Below are positions 43,965 to 53,318 of a DNA stretch of 64,000 nt, in pieces. Origin of the DNA: CAZOKN01 sp964580525 (GTDB taxonomy: Bacteria; Pseudomonadota; Alphaproteobacteria; Rickettsiales; UBA6187); contig CAZOKN010000004.1 of the NCBI GenBank assembly GCA_964580525.1, positions 1 to 64,000 of the forward strand. Direction: 5' to 3'. The notes beneath the pieces were generated by a model. That model did not search any database. It saw only the letters and a list, made by a program, of their open reading frames with translations, and had not been told where the DNA came from. Position 1 is the first letter of the stretch. Each line of letters starts with the position of its first letter. Position numbers and translations under genes: made by a program.

Positions 43965-44735
43965 CTATTTTAATCCAGCTTTACCAGGCAACCTTGAAAA
44001 AATAGGATCTGTAAGGCGTGGTGGTAAAATACTTGCCAGCCAAACAATAAAGTATAAAGGTAAAGGAAAAGCAATGCGTGCAGGATTCTTTTGTAATTTT
44101 TTTACTATCAATTTAGCAGCCTTACGCGCATCCATTAAAAATGGCATATAAAAGCTGTTAACATCTGTCATTGGCGTTTTGATATAGCCGGGTGTTACAA
44201 CAGTAACTCCGACCCCATCTCTTCTTAAAGCTCCTCTAGTAGCTTCTCCATAAAGCTTAACTGCAGCTTTGCTGGCCGAATATGCAGGAGAGCTTGGCAA
44301 ACCACGATAACCAGCTAAAGAGCTTATTATAACTATTTGTCCTTTGCATCTTTTGCGCATTTCTAGCATGGCAGGATAAACCGTGTTGATAACACCATAA
44401 ATATTAGTGTCACAAATATTTTTTATTTGTTCATAACTTTCGACACCACCGGCAGTTCCTGCTGATATTCCGGCATTGGCAATTACAACATCAAGCCTAT
44501 ATCTATCGGCCATTTCACCTATCCAATCAAACATTGTTTGTTTGTCAGTGACATCACAAATTTTTATATAGACTTCTGCACCTTTATCCTCACAAACTCT
44601 TTTAATAGCGTCTAATCGGGATTCATTTCTGCCAGAAAGAAAAAGCCTGATACCCTTGTCAGCGTAAGCTTCTGCAAGAGCAAAACCAATTCCACTATTT
44701 GCACCAGTTATTAATATGTTATTAGGATTTTTCAA
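43965..44735 (-). CDS. Short-chain dehydrogenase/reductase
   Basis: A 256-residue classical SDR: cofactor loop TGANSGIGFALAEAY, NAG motif VIANAGIS, catalytic Ser in IISSLAGYRG and YSASKAAVK. The C-terminal 60 residues carry a hydrophobic segment (FPLPLYFIVWLASILP) that may attach to the membrane, as in some lipid-active SDRs. The substrate is unknown. It is 46 bases upstream of the phosphohexomutase gene. Confidence 0.9.
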   Translation of the reverse strand: MKNPNNILITGANSGIGFALAEAYADKGIRLFLSGRNESRLDAIKRVCEDKGAEVYIKICDVTDKQTMFDWIGEMADRYRLDVVIANAGISAGTAGGVESYEQIKNICDTNIYGVINTVYPAMLEMRKRCKGQIVIISSLAGYRGLPSSPAYSASKAAVKLYGEATRGALRRDGVGVTVVTPGYIKTPMTDVNSFYMPFLMDARKAAKLIVKKLQKNPARIAFPLPLYFIVWLASILPPRLTDPIFSRLPGKAGLK

Positions 44736-44856
44736 GTTACTTACCCTATTTCAAAAACTTTGTTTTTGTATTTTTTCTATCCCCCTTAATTAAAAGATTA
44801 GACAGCGTTGTCAAAGAATATTATAAAAACCTTTATAATTTTAAAGTAATGAGAAA

Positions 44857-45495
44857 ATGCCAGATCAAAATCTTAAGCGCCGTGGTTTTATGTTTGTGCT
44901 GTCATCACCTTCAGGTGCTGGAAAAACAACACTTTCTCGCTTATTGTTACAAAATGATAATAATTTAGTTATGTCTGTGTCATATACCACCAGACAGCAG
45001 CGGCCGCAAGAGGCGCATGGTATTGACTATTATTTCGTCTCAGAAAAAGAATTTGAAAAAAAAATAGATGAAAAATATTTTTATGAATATGCCGAAGTAT
45101 TCGGTAATTATTATGGTACGCCACGTAAAAAGGTAGAAGATTCTTTAGATTTAGGAAAAGATATTATTTTTGATATCGATTGGCAGGGAACAAGACGTTT
45201 AACTTCTAAAGCCCGAGATGATATTGTCAGTGTTTTTATTCTACCACCTTCAATGAAAGAACTTGGTAGAAGGCTTACTTCCAGAGGACAAGATAGTGAA
45301 GAAGTTATAAAAAAACGTATGGCACGGGCAAGTGACGAAATAAGCCATTGGGATGAATACGACTATGTTATCGTAAATGAAAACATAGATGCTAGCCTGC
45401 AGAATATTTTATATATCATCAAATCTGAACGCTTAAAAAGAATGCGCCAGCAGGGACTTTCTGATTTTATAGGAAAACTACTGAAGCAGAAGTAG
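44857..45495 (+). CDS. gmk: Guanylate kinase
   Basis: Phosphorylates GMP to GDP. A 212-residue protein with P-loop SSPSGAGKTT (16-25), the GMP-binding SYTTRQQRPQEAHGIDYYFV, and DIDWQGTRRL. The 121-base upstream gap is AT-rich and shared with the divergent SDR gene; TTGTCA at about 44810 has a poorly spaced TATAAT, so no promoter is called. Confidence 0.96.
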   Translation: MPDQNLKRRGFMFVLSSPSGAGKTTLSRLLLQNDNNLVMSVSYTTRQQRPQEAHGIDYYFVSEKEFEKKIDEKYFYEYAEVFGNYYGTPRKKVEDSLDLGKDIIFDIDWQGTRRLTSKARDDIVSVFILPPSMKELGRRLTSRGQDSEEVIKKRMARASDEISHWDEYDYVIVNENIDASLQNILYIIKSERLKRMRQQGLSDFIGKLLKQK

Positions 45496-45531
45496 TTTTA
45501 ATTTGCATCTGCGTTCCAGATAATAAAATTT

Positions 45532-47691
45532 CTAATATTCATCTGGAACTGGTTCACCCTCAGGAGAGACTTCTTCCTGCTTATTTTCGTTCATGTAACT
45601 GTTCTCTGGGATTGGAGGAATATCCTGCTCTTGTATCTCTGTACTAGGAGCTTGTGGTTTCGGTTCCGGTTTTCTCTTATCGGTATCGAAAGTTCTTATT
45701 ATATTATCCCATACAGAATCAGTATTTTCCTTTGTTTTTTCGATACTTTCTTCGTTATCTACTGAATTTTTCTCATAATCATTTATTGCTCTTCCATCAG
45801 CAATATCAGATTCGTTAGTAGGAATTGAAGTGTCGTTTGTGACATTGGCCATAACAGGCTGCATAAAATCATGCCATATAGCTGCCGGAATACTTCCTCC
45901 CGCAACTTTTTTCATAGGTTTGTTGTCATCATTACCAACCCATATGCCTGCTACATAATTACTTGTGAATCCAATAAACCAAGCATCTCTATAATTCTGG
46001 CTGGTTCCTGTTTTTCCGGCGGCTGGAAAACCTATCTGCGCTCGTTTTCCTGTTCCATAATCCACAACGCTTAAAAGTAACTTGTTCATGTTGGATACAA
46101 CTTCAGGGCTTAAGATTCTATGATTTTCAGATTGGTGACGTAAGTATATAACGTTACCATCTCCATTGGTAATTTCTGTAATGCCGTGTACCCATAACGC
46201 ATTTCCGTAATTTGCTAAATGCGCATAGGCACCAGTCATGTCCAAAAGGGTTACATCAGAGGTTCCCAGTGCTGAGCTAAGGTCTCTATTAATTTCGGTG
46301 GATATGCCAAGTCTGTACGCTACATCTATTACTTTTCTGATTCCAACGCTTTGTGACAACTTTACAGATATTGTATTTATTGATTTAGCAAAGGCATCCA
46401 TAAGTGACACTTCGCCTATGTATTTGTCATCATAATTTTCTGGGGACCAATTTCTTAGTTTTATTGGTTCATCAATAAGTTTGTCGTTGGGTTCGAAGCC
46501 ATTTTCAAATGCCGCTAGATAGACAAATAGTTTGAAAGAGGATCCTGGTTGACGTAAGGCTTGCGTGGCTCTGTTGAATTGACTATCACCAAATGACCTT
46601 CCGCCTATCATAGAAAGTATATCACCTTGTGGCGACATAACCACCATAGCTCCCTGGCTAATTCCCTTTTCTGCGCCAGATTCAGCTAAATGTGCCTCAA
46701 AAGATTTTTCTGCAAGCTTCTGCATGTTTGAATCAAGAGTGGTATGCACAACAACTTCCATTTCCTGATTTCCTACATAATCTGGAAGTTGTTCTTTAAT
46801 CCACTGAACGAAATAAGGGCTCTCTGTTTTTATGACTCTCGTTCTAACTGAAAGATTCAAATCTTTCATATTAAAAACCATTTCAGACGGCGTTATTACG
46901 CCATTTTCTACCATGCTAGCTAAAACAGTATCAGTTCTTTGTTTTGTTAAATCTAGATTATTACTAGCTGGAGAATATTTTGAAGGAGCCTTTATTAGGC
47001 CTGCTAACATTGCAGATTCATATAATCCGATATCAGTTACACGCTTACCAAAATAAGATCTCGAAGCGGCATCGACGCCATAATTGCCATTGCCTAGGTA
47101 GATGCGGTTGAGGTACATGGCAATTATTTGCTGTTTGGTATAATGTTTCTCTATATACAGTGCCAACATTACTTCTTGAATTTTACGTCTTATAGTTCTG
47201 TCCGGGCTCAAGAAAACAACTTTTGCTAATTGTTGTGTTATAGTACTGCCACCCTGTACGACGCCGCCGGCCACAGAATTTCTAACGGCTGCGCGGAGAA
47301 TGCCAACCAAATCAATACCAAAATGTTTAAAGAATCTTCTATCCTCTATAGAGGTAACGGCGTTAATAAGGTTTTTTGGTAATTTCTCATAAGGAACATA
47401 TTCACTATGTAAACTGCCGAAGTTGGCTATAAGATTGTTATCCCTATCTAATATTCTAATTGCAGGAGTTTTTATATTCTCATCAAGCTTCTTCACATCA
47501 GGCAAGTCATAAGCATAGTAAGAAAGTAATATAGAGAACGCTATAATTCCCCACATGGCAAGAATGATTGATGTTTTTATCAACCATATTGAAAATGAAG
47601 TTTTTTCAGCTAAAGACTTCCTCATTCGACTAAAAGAACGCCCTCTTTTACGAATATTTGCTTTTTTTGCTTTTGTTCTCTTGCGCGGCAT
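45532..47691 (-). CDS. mrcA: Penicillin-binding protein 1A
   Basis: Class A PBP with glycan polymerase and transpeptidase activity, 719 residues. A basic cytoplasmic tail, a membrane helix (about 36-58), the GT51 domain (ITSIEDRRFFKHFGIDLVG, GGVVQGGSTITQQLAK, KIQEVMLALYIEKHYTK), and the transpeptidase with SxxK in RQPGSSFKLF, SxN in SINT and KTG in AGKTGTSQNYRD. The last 80 residues are a Glu/Pro-rich disordered tail. The usual OB-like insertion is short. It is convergent with gmk. Confidence 0.95.
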   Translation of the reverse strand: MPRKRTKAKKANIRKRGRSFSRMRKSLAEKTSFSIWLIKTSIILAMWGIIAFSILLSYYAYDLPDVKKLDENIKTPAIRILDRDNNLIANFGSLHSEYVPYEKLPKNLINAVTSIEDRRFFKHFGIDLVGILRAAVRNSVAGGVVQGGSTITQQLAKVVFLSPDRTIRRKIQEVMLALYIEKHYTKQQIIAMYLNRIYLGNGNYGVDAASRSYFGKRVTDIGLYESAMLAGLIKAPSKYSPASNNLDLTKQRTDTVLASMVENGVITPSEMVFNMKDLNLSVRTRVIKTESPYFVQWIKEQLPDYVGNQEMEVVVHTTLDSNMQKLAEKSFEAHLAESGAEKGISQGAMVVMSPQGDILSMIGGRSFGDSQFNRATQALRQPGSSFKLFVYLAAFENGFEPNDKLIDEPIKLRNWSPENYDDKYIGEVSLMDAFAKSINTISVKLSQSVGIRKVIDVAYRLGISTEINRDLSSALGTSDVTLLDMTGAYAHLANYGNALWVHGITEITNGDGNVIYLRHQSENHRILSPEVVSNMNKLLLSVVDYGTGKRAQIGFPAAGKTGTSQNYRDAWFIGFTSNYVAGIWVGNDDNKPMKKVAGGSIPAAIWHDFMQPVMANVTNDTSIPTNESDIADGRAINDYEKNSVDNEESIEKTKENTDSVWDNIIRTFDTDKRKPEPKPQAPSTEIQEQDIPPIPENSYMNENKQEEVSPEGEPVPDEY

Positions 47692-47756
47692 AATATTTTT
47701 TCTTATGTTGCAATTTTTAAATTTTAACTAGAACTCAATCTTATAACTTTTTTTAT

Positions 47757-48092
47757 ATGGATAATACAGAATTTATTGAAATAGCAGAAGACACTTTACA
47801 AAAAATATTCGAAGCCATCGAAGAAGCTGATCAAGAATATTTGTTGGAAATGGATTTTATGGACGGAATGTTGGATATAGAACTGCCTGATGGTAGGAAA
47901 TATATAATCAACAGACATAACTCCAGTCAGCAGATATGGGTTTCTTCGCCAATCAGCGGTGCTAGCCATTTTTCTTACGAAGAAGACGAAGAAATATGGA
48001 AGGATTCGGCTGATAACGACATAAACGAGTTCCTGACTCAGGAATTAAAGCAGGTCGCAGGGTTGAATATTAAGAAGTATCTTGAAGTTTAG
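47757..48092 (+). CDS. cyaY: Frataxin/CyaY-like iron-binding protein
   Basis: A 111-residue frataxin homologue that modulates Fe-S assembly. The acidic first helix (FIEIAEDTLQKIFEAIEEAD), strands with GMLDIELPDGRKYIINRH, QQIWVSSPISGASHF and the closing helix INEFLTQELKQ match the fold. The conserved WVSSP and tryptophan positions are visible. It is divergent from the PBP gene and overlaps the convergent kinase gene by four bases. Confidence 0.9.
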   Translation: MDNTEFIEIAEDTLQKIFEAIEEADQEYLLEMDFMDGMLDIELPDGRKYIINRHNSSQQIWVSSPISGASHFSYEEDEEIWKDSADNDINEFLTQELKQVAGLNIKKYLEV

Positions 48093-49810
48093 GTTAGAGC
48101 CATCTCTTCTTCAAAGATAGGTTTTCTTACCCTTTCTTTTGGCATAATGATGAAAATCGTTGTGCCTGAGCCTTGCTTGCTTTCAAGTCGGAACTGACCA
48201 CCGTGTAATTCTGTAAACATCTTAGAAAGCGGAAGGCCCAGGCCTGTTCCTTCGTGTGCCATATCTTTATTTACCTGTTCGAATAGCGACAGCGCTTTTG
48301 GTATATCGTCTTGCGCTATTCCTATGCCTGTATCTGTGACTTGAATAACGAAGCAACCATCGCTATTTAGATATGCTGAAATTGCAATACTTCCAGCCTC
48401 CGGCGTGAATTTTACGGAATTTGATAAAAGATTTAGTATAATTTGTTGGATTTTCTTTTTATCAGCGTAAATACTGTTAATGTTCCTTTTTGTATTATTG
48501 ACTAGTTTTATATTTTTAATTTTTGCCTTTTGTTCTACAATTCGTAATGATTGATTAATAAGGCTATATATATTCACAATATCTTCTTTAAGCTTTAGTT
48601 TTCCAACTTCGCCTTTTGAGAAATCTAGTATATCCGTTATAAGCTCTAAAAGGTGATGTCCGCACATGCTTATGTCTGCAATTCTTTCGGCTTGGGCTGA
48701 ATTAAATTTGCCGAAATAACCGCCGGATAGCATATCAGAAAAACCTATAATAGCATTTAGTGGAGTACGTAATTCATGACTCATTTTTGCGAGAAAGTCT
48801 GATTTTGTCTGGCTGGCTATAATAGCTTTTTTCTCAGAATCTTTTGATTGCTGAACTTGTTTGTCTAGAAGTCTTACTAGGAAGCCAATAGTTAATATAA
48901 AAAGCGAAAAAACAATACCGAATATAATGTAATTGTTTTTCTTTGTTTGCCATTGATTTCCAAAGGAATTGCCTTGCTTCATGATGGCTATAGAGAGAGG
49001 AATATTTTTTAATTTATCAAAAGCAAAAATGGCAAATTCATCATTAACATATCGTTCAACGATACTGATATTTTTATCATCAGTAGAATGAGTGACATCA
49101 TGTTCACTTGTGGCTGCATTAAACATTTCTTTTTTATTTCCTGAAACATCACCAAGAAGCAAGGTATTGTCAGAAGTGTATATGTAAGTGTCTAAATCTT
49201 GGTTTCCATCTACTGATTTAAGCAGGCTTTCTAGATAATTTCCGTCAATTACAGCAACAGCAATGCCGCCAAATCCACCTTCTACGGTGTCTATTCTTCT
49301 GCTTATGAAAATATCATTACTACCAGTAATTAGCGATTTGCTTATAATTGAACCAGCATTTTCATTATTTTTTTGAGCATAAAAATGATTTCCTATGTTA
49401 AAAAGCTCGCCTTCTTTAACTCCTATATCATGCTCGTCTTTACTGTACAGAACATCAACAATTCTACTTTCGTCAACTATCATCATGGCTTCAATATGCG
49501 GTGTTGAATTAACCCATATCGCCATATTATGCATCATATCTTCTTTTAAAGATTTTCCGAAAAGAATGTTGAAGTATTGCCGTTCTGCAGCTCTTTGCAA
49601 TGTCTGATCCACAGTTATAAAGCCCAGCTCAACATTGGAAGAAATAACATATGTTATTCTTTTTAAATCTGATTTTGTTTGTTCAATGCTTAGTTTTTTA
49701 TCGCTATTTATTTGAGCAAATATTAAATAACAAACCAGGGCGAGGGTTGCCACGCTAAGGTTCATCAATAGCTTTCTATTTGAAATATTATTAGTGTATT
49801 TTTTTATCAT
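48089..49810 (-). CDS. Membrane sensor histidine kinase (orphan)
   Basis: A 573-residue kinase. Helix 1 (about 14-32), a periplasmic Cache-like sensor of roughly 260 residues, helix 2 (294-313), then HisKA with phospho-acceptor His345 in KMSHELRTPLNAIIGFSDM. A HATPase domain follows with N box NLLSNSVKFTPEAG, G1 DTGIGI and G2 GTGLGL. No HAMP, PAS, receiver or Hpt domain. No response regulator is adjacent. The architecture matches the second kinase at 55760-57607. Confidence 0.92.
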   Translation of the reverse strand: MIKKYTNNISNRKLLMNLSVATLALVCYLIFAQINSDKKLSIEQTKSDLKRITYVISSNVELGFITVDQTLQRAAERQYFNILFGKSLKEDMMHNMAIWVNSTPHIEAMMIVDESRIVDVLYSKDEHDIGVKEGELFNIGNHFYAQKNNENAGSIISKSLITGSNDIFISRRIDTVEGGFGGIAVAVIDGNYLESLLKSVDGNQDLDTYIYTSDNTLLLGDVSGNKKEMFNAATSEHDVTHSTDDKNISIVERYVNDEFAIFAFDKLKNIPLSIAIMKQGNSFGNQWQTKKNNYIIFGIVFSLFILTIGFLVRLLDKQVQQSKDSEKKAIIASQTKSDFLAKMSHELRTPLNAIIGFSDMLSGGYFGKFNSAQAERIADISMCGHHLLELITDILDFSKGEVGKLKLKEDIVNIYSLINQSLRIVEQKAKIKNIKLVNNTKRNINSIYADKKKIQQIILNLLSNSVKFTPEAGSIAISAYLNSDGCFVIQVTDTGIGIAQDDIPKALSLFEQVNKDMAHEGTGLGLPLSKMFTELHGGQFRLESKQGSGTTIFIIMPKERVRKPIFEEEMALT

Positions 49811-49868
49811 ATAGACTGATTATCTTGCCAGTTAGTATAGTTATGCATTATTACATACAATCTGATTA

Positions 49869-49883
49869 TTAATCATTAATTAA
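49869..49883. promoter_or_regulatory. CtrA-like motif between the sensor kinase gene and yifB
   Basis: TTAA-TCATTAA-TTAA matches the full CtrA site pattern TTAA-N7-TTAA in the 115-base divergent gap. The local sequence is very AT-rich, so a chance match is quite possible. Confidence 0.3.
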
Positions 49884-49925
49884 TAAAAATTATTCACATA
49901 AAAATTTATTGATACATACACTATT

Positions 49926-51443
49926 ATGGTTGCACATATCAACACTATCGCTTTTGAAGGAATAACTGCACAGGATATAGATGTGCAAGTCCATATTACA
50001 ACAGGACTACCAGCTTTTAATATAGTTGGCTTACCTGATAAAGCCATAGGAGAATCTAAAGAGCGTATAAGATCAGCGATGACATCACTTGGTTTGTCTT
50101 TGCCCCCTTCACGTATAACTGTAAATTTATCACCAGCAGATGTTTTGAAGGAAGGTAGTCACTATGATTTGGCTATTGCTCTTGGATTAATGGTGGAAAT
50201 GAATCTTTTGAGTGCTGAGGAAATTGCAGGATATGTTGTATTGGGTGAACTTTCTCTTGATGGGACTATAACTCCTGTTGCTGGTGTTTTACCAACAGCT
50301 ATTCACGCATCATCAAAAAATAAGGGAATAGTTTGCCCTGTTGCTAATAAAGGAGAGGCAGTTTGGGCGGGTGATATAAGTATTTTGGCTCCGAAAAATC
50401 TCCTTGAGATAATCAATCATTTTAAGGGTAGCCAAATCCTTCAGCAGCCATCACTTGATTTAATTTATGATTCAGATTCTGAAACTATTTATCCAGATTT
50501 GAAAGATATAAAAGGTCAGGAAACAGCGAAGCGTGCTCTTGAAATTGCTGCTTCAGGCAATCACAATATATTAATGGTTGGTCCTCCAGGATCTGGAAAG
50601 TCGATGTTAGCATCGCGTCTTCCTGGTATTATTCCTGAATTAGATAATCGTGAAATGCTTGATGTTAGTATGATATCGAGTATTTCAAATAATTTGCCGG
50701 ATGGTAAACTTAAAAAACAAAGACCATTCCGAGAACCTCATCATTCATGTTCTATGGCGGCGATGGTAGGGGGTGGTAAAAGGCCTTTGCCAGGTGAAAT
50801 AACCCTTTCTCATAATGGCGTCTTGTTTCTTGATGAATTGCCAGAGTTTCCGCGTCAGGTTCTAGATTCTCTGAGGCAGCCATTGGAAACCGGTAAAGTT
50901 ACCGTTTCACGGGCACAAGCACATGTTACATACCCAGCAAATTTTCAGCTTGTGGCTGCTATGAACCCTTGTCGTTGCGGATATTTGGGAGATCAATCTA
51001 GGTGCTGCAATAAAGCGCCAAAATGTGGGATAGACTATCAATCAAGAATATCTGGCCCGTTATTTGATCGTATCGACATACATATTGATGTTCCGCCAGT
51101 GACGCCGGCTGATTTAACTAAGGAGCCTTCAAAAGAAGGTTCTAAAGAGGTTGCAGAAAGGGTTAAAAAAGCTAGGGAAATTCAATTAAAACGTTATGCA
51201 AATAGTAACATACGTACTAATTCAGAAGCGGATGGCCAATTATTGCAGGAAACGGCCATGCCAGATGACGATGCTAAAGCTATGTTGAACATGGCTTATG
51301 AAAAAATGGGACTCTCAATGCGTGGATATAATCGTATTTTGAGGGTTTCTCGAACTATAGCGGATATGGAGGCTAGTCAGAGTATTAAGAAACACCATGT
51401 GGCTGAGGCGTTGAATTATAGGCAAATTTTCCTAAAATCGTGA
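49926..51443 (+). CDS. comM: YifB/ComM-family Mg-chelatase-like AAA+ ATPase
   Basis: A 505-residue ATPase with an N-terminal Lon-like domain (LPAFNIVGLPDKAIGESKER), a Walker A GPPGSGKSML near residue 220, Walker B LFLDELPEF, and the Mg-chelatase C-terminal domain with SGPLFDRIDIHIDVPP. It also has the Cys cluster NPCRCGYLGDQSRCCNKAPKC typical of the family. ComM is a branch-migration helicase acting in natural transformation in some gammaproteobacteria; in others its role is unknown. Confidence 0.94.
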   Translation: MVAHINTIAFEGITAQDIDVQVHITTGLPAFNIVGLPDKAIGESKERIRSAMTSLGLSLPPSRITVNLSPADVLKEGSHYDLAIALGLMVEMNLLSAEEIAGYVVLGELSLDGTITPVAGVLPTAIHASSKNKGIVCPVANKGEAVWAGDISILAPKNLLEIINHFKGSQILQQPSLDLIYDSDSETIYPDLKDIKGQETAKRALEIAASGNHNILMVGPPGSGKSMLASRLPGIIPELDNREMLDVSMISSISNNLPDGKLKKQRPFREPHHSCSMAAMVGGGKRPLPGEITLSHNGVLFLDELPEFPRQVLDSLRQPLETGKVTVSRAQAHVTYPANFQLVAAMNPCRCGYLGDQSRCCNKAPKCGIDYQSRISGPLFDRIDIHIDVPPVTPADLTKEPSKEGSKEVAERVKKAREIQLKRYANSNIRTNSEADGQLLQETAMPDDDAKAMLNMAYEKMGLSMRGYNRILRVSRTIADMEASQSIKKHHVAEALNYRQIFLKS

Positions 51444-51513
51444 AAAAGCTGTATATTGCCCTGGTTTTGTAATAAAATCTTAATATAGTAGTGGTACAAT
51501 GTATCCTCGTATG

Positions 51514-51528
51514 TTAACAAACTGTTAT
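51514..51528. promoter_or_regulatory. Near-match CtrA-like motif upstream of the duplicated-domain gene
   Basis: TTAA-CAAACTG-TTAT differs from TTAA-N7-TTAA by one base and lies 26 bases before the ATG at 51554. A TACAAT at about 51494-51499 could be a -10 box. Weak evidence alone. Confidence 0.3.
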
Positions 51529-51553
51529 ATAAAAATTTACAGGTTTTGAAGTT

Positions 51554-52126
51554 ATGTCTAAAGATGATAATTCTCCAGTTCAGGTTTCTAAACAGAATGT
51601 TTTGGATGAAGCTTGGAAGGTGGGAGCTCCTCTGAGAAAAAATTGGGGAATTGGTGGACAGGAGCGTTCTCGGGAGCAAACAGCAATTGAGGATAGCAAA
51701 AAAGTAATACATAGTTTCTGTACTCAGCTTAATTCTCTTGATAAACAGGCCTTGGATGAGGTTTTTGTCGTGTATCGAGTGTTATCTGCTAACGAACAAG
51801 AGTCTAAAGAAACTACTCTATCTGATGATCGTCTGAGCAAATTAAATCTTGTTACATCCGTTCCTGAAGATGAAGCAAATATAAGACTTGATAAAATACG
51901 GGATGGTAGAGCGCAGTTTTTAGAAGCTTGTAAAAATCTTCCTGCCGAAGAAAGGGAAGCATTGATCTTGTTCTTTTCGCAGATTTCTTCTCAAAAACCT
52001 GAGAAAGCTCTGAATTTAATGAATTCTATAGGAATTAAGATAGAAGAAAATGATGTGAAATTGGCAAGTGAGTTGGGAGCAAAAATAGATCAAGATAAGG
52101 ATAAATCTAAAAAAGAGTTTTTTTAA
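51554..52126 (+). CDS. Unknown protein, first half of an interrupted duplicated-domain gene
   Basis: A 190-residue charged, helical protein with no signal peptide or membrane helix. Residues about 67-171 (from LDEVFVVYRVLSA to SIGIKIEENDVKLA) resemble residues 4-108 of the following frame, so it carries the first of two related domains. It ends at TAA 52124-52126, and the same frame stays open after that codon through the next gene. AGG precedes the ATG. I recognise no family. It lies downstream of comM and starts the accessory region that leads to the VirB4-like gene. Confidence 0.7.
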   Translation: MSKDDNSPVQVSKQNVLDEAWKVGAPLRKNWGIGGQERSREQTAIEDSKKVIHSFCTQLNSLDKQALDEVFVVYRVLSANEQESKETTLSDDRLSKLNLVTSVPEDEANIRLDKIRDGRAQFLEACKNLPAEEREALILFFSQISSQKPEKALNLMNSIGIKIEENDVKLASELGAKIDQDKDKSKKEFF

Positions 52127-52162
52127 AAGTCTTTAACAGGTTTTGCGTCTTATTCTGATGAT

Positions 52163-53065
52163 GTGAAGAATGACCTTCTTGCAGTGTTCGATGTTCTTTC
52201 TGAGAAAGATGATAAAGGAATACCTTTGTCAGAAAAAATTATAATTGCAAAGGCTAAGAATCTTTCAATATTTGCAAATGTTCCGGAAAATCTTATAGCT
52301 TCTAGTTTAAAAGAAATAGCTAATGAAAAAGCTAATCTTGTTAGTTCATGTGAAGATTTGACAAAAGAAAAAAGATCATCCCTGATACAATTTGTTGCTA
52401 AGACTTTTGATACAGATAATGAGAATGCTTTAAAAGTCATATATAGCCTTGGCATAAAAGCTCATGATAAAGACAAGGAAATTGTAAAGAATCTGAACGA
52501 TGCTGAAGCTAAATATGAAGCAGAGAAAAACAAAAAGAATAACTCTGGCAATGAAGAAGAAAGAAAGTTTGGATCAAAAAAGCAAAGAGCTATTGAACAA
52601 GAAAAAGAAAAGAAATTTAATGATGCGGCAACTGGCCAAGCAGTATCTGAAATAGCCGGAGTTCTTGTTGGAACTGCAACAGGTATTGCTGCTGATTTCT
52701 TTAAATGGATGGGTGAAGATTGGGCGATGTTTGCGAAATTTTTTGCTTCATTAGATAAGGCTATTGGAAAGATCTTTAAGACTATAGATCAGGGTCTTAC
52801 TAAAGTTCAGAAAGAAAATGCTAACCCTGCTCAGCTCGAATTATTAAATTCACAGGATAAAGCAAAAGGAAAGGCTTCTCCAGCTCCTGAAAAGAAAGGG
52901 GACTCAAAATCGGCAAATACTCCAGAAAGAAAGGGTAAAGCGGATCTTGAGGCGGCTAACCCAGATGATTACAGTGATGTTTCTGGAAAGCAGGTAATAC
53001 CTAGCCAAATGCATAGTGGAAGTGCCGGAAAAGCAGGTCCAGATCGTGGTGGAATAGGACGATAG
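52163..53065 (+). CDS. Unknown protein, second half of the interrupted duplicated-domain gene
   Basis: A 300-residue frame in the same phase as the preceding one; codons from 52127 continue it without any further stop. Residues 4-108 repeat the domain of the first half. A Lys/Glu-rich linker (about 112-155), a hydrophobic helical segment around 160-200 (VSEIAGVLVGTATGIAADFF) and a Pro/Lys/Gly-rich tail follow. GTG 52163 is the first possible start but has no Shine-Dalgarno, so either it is expressed by read-through of the TAA or the gene is broken. The hydrophobic part could insert into a membrane. Function unknown. Confidence 0.6.
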   Translation: MKNDLLAVFDVLSEKDDKGIPLSEKIIIAKAKNLSIFANVPENLIASSLKEIANEKANLVSSCEDLTKEKRSSLIQFVAKTFDTDNENALKVIYSLGIKAHDKDKEIVKNLNDAEAKYEAEKNKKNNSGNEEERKFGSKKQRAIEQEKEKKFNDAATGQAVSEIAGVLVGTATGIAADFFKWMGEDWAMFAKFFASLDKAIGKIFKTIDQGLTKVQKENANPAQLELLNSQDKAKGKASPAPEKKGDSKSANTPERKGKADLEAANPDDYSDVSGKQVIPSQMHSGSAGKAGPDRGGIGR

Positions 53066-53071
53066 GAAAAG

Positions 53072-53107
53072 AAAAAATAGGAGGAATTATTTTCCGCCTA
53101 TTTTTTT
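53072..53107 (+). terminator. Rho-independent terminator
   Basis: AAATAGGAGGAA (53075-53086) pairs with TTCCGCCTATTT (53092-53103) with one A-G mismatch, then a T-run to 53107. It closes the duplicated-domain gene seven bases after its stop. Confidence 0.85.
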
Positions 53108-53203
53108 ATTTTCAATATAGAAATATTGCGTACTCTACTACTAAGTTGCCACAAAGACACACTCCAAGAATAAAATCAATATATTCAGAAAAAATCCTTG
53201 AGG

Positions 53204-53218
53204 TTAACCATTTGTTAA
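53204..53218. promoter_or_regulatory. CtrA-type binding site upstream of the secreted-protein cluster
   Basis: TTAA-CCATTTG-TTAA matches the CtrA full-site pattern TTAA-N7-TTAA, and its first half, TTAACCAT, is the known half-site word. It lies in the 253-base gap 53066-53318, about 40 bases upstream of a TATAAT at 53258-53263, where an activator would bind. A short hairpin CTGTGCT...AGCACAG sits between the two. Confidence 0.5.
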
Positions 53219-53257
53219 TGGCTGTGCTGCTACTTTCGTAAGCACAGAACTTATTCC

Positions 53258-53263
53258 TATAAT
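53258..53263 (+). promoter_or_regulatory. -10 box upstream of the secreted-protein gene
   Basis: A perfect TATAAT about 55 bases before the start at 53319. The -35 at 17 bases (TTCGTA) is poor, which is what an activator-dependent promoter would show. Confidence 0.45.
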
Positions 53264-53318
53264 ACAGCTATTTGTTTTATTGAGTGTATAAAAAACTTTT
53301 ACTGTAGGAGATATACCA

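Noticed and set aside
44805..44856. Promoter TTGTCA with TATAAT before gmk
   Set aside because: Spacing is about 20 bases, outside the usual 16-18.
52118..52130. Frameshift in the T7/A4 run as cause of the split between the two duplicated-domain halves
   Set aside because: Both halves are in the same frame, so a single indel cannot join them; a substitution at the TAA codon can.
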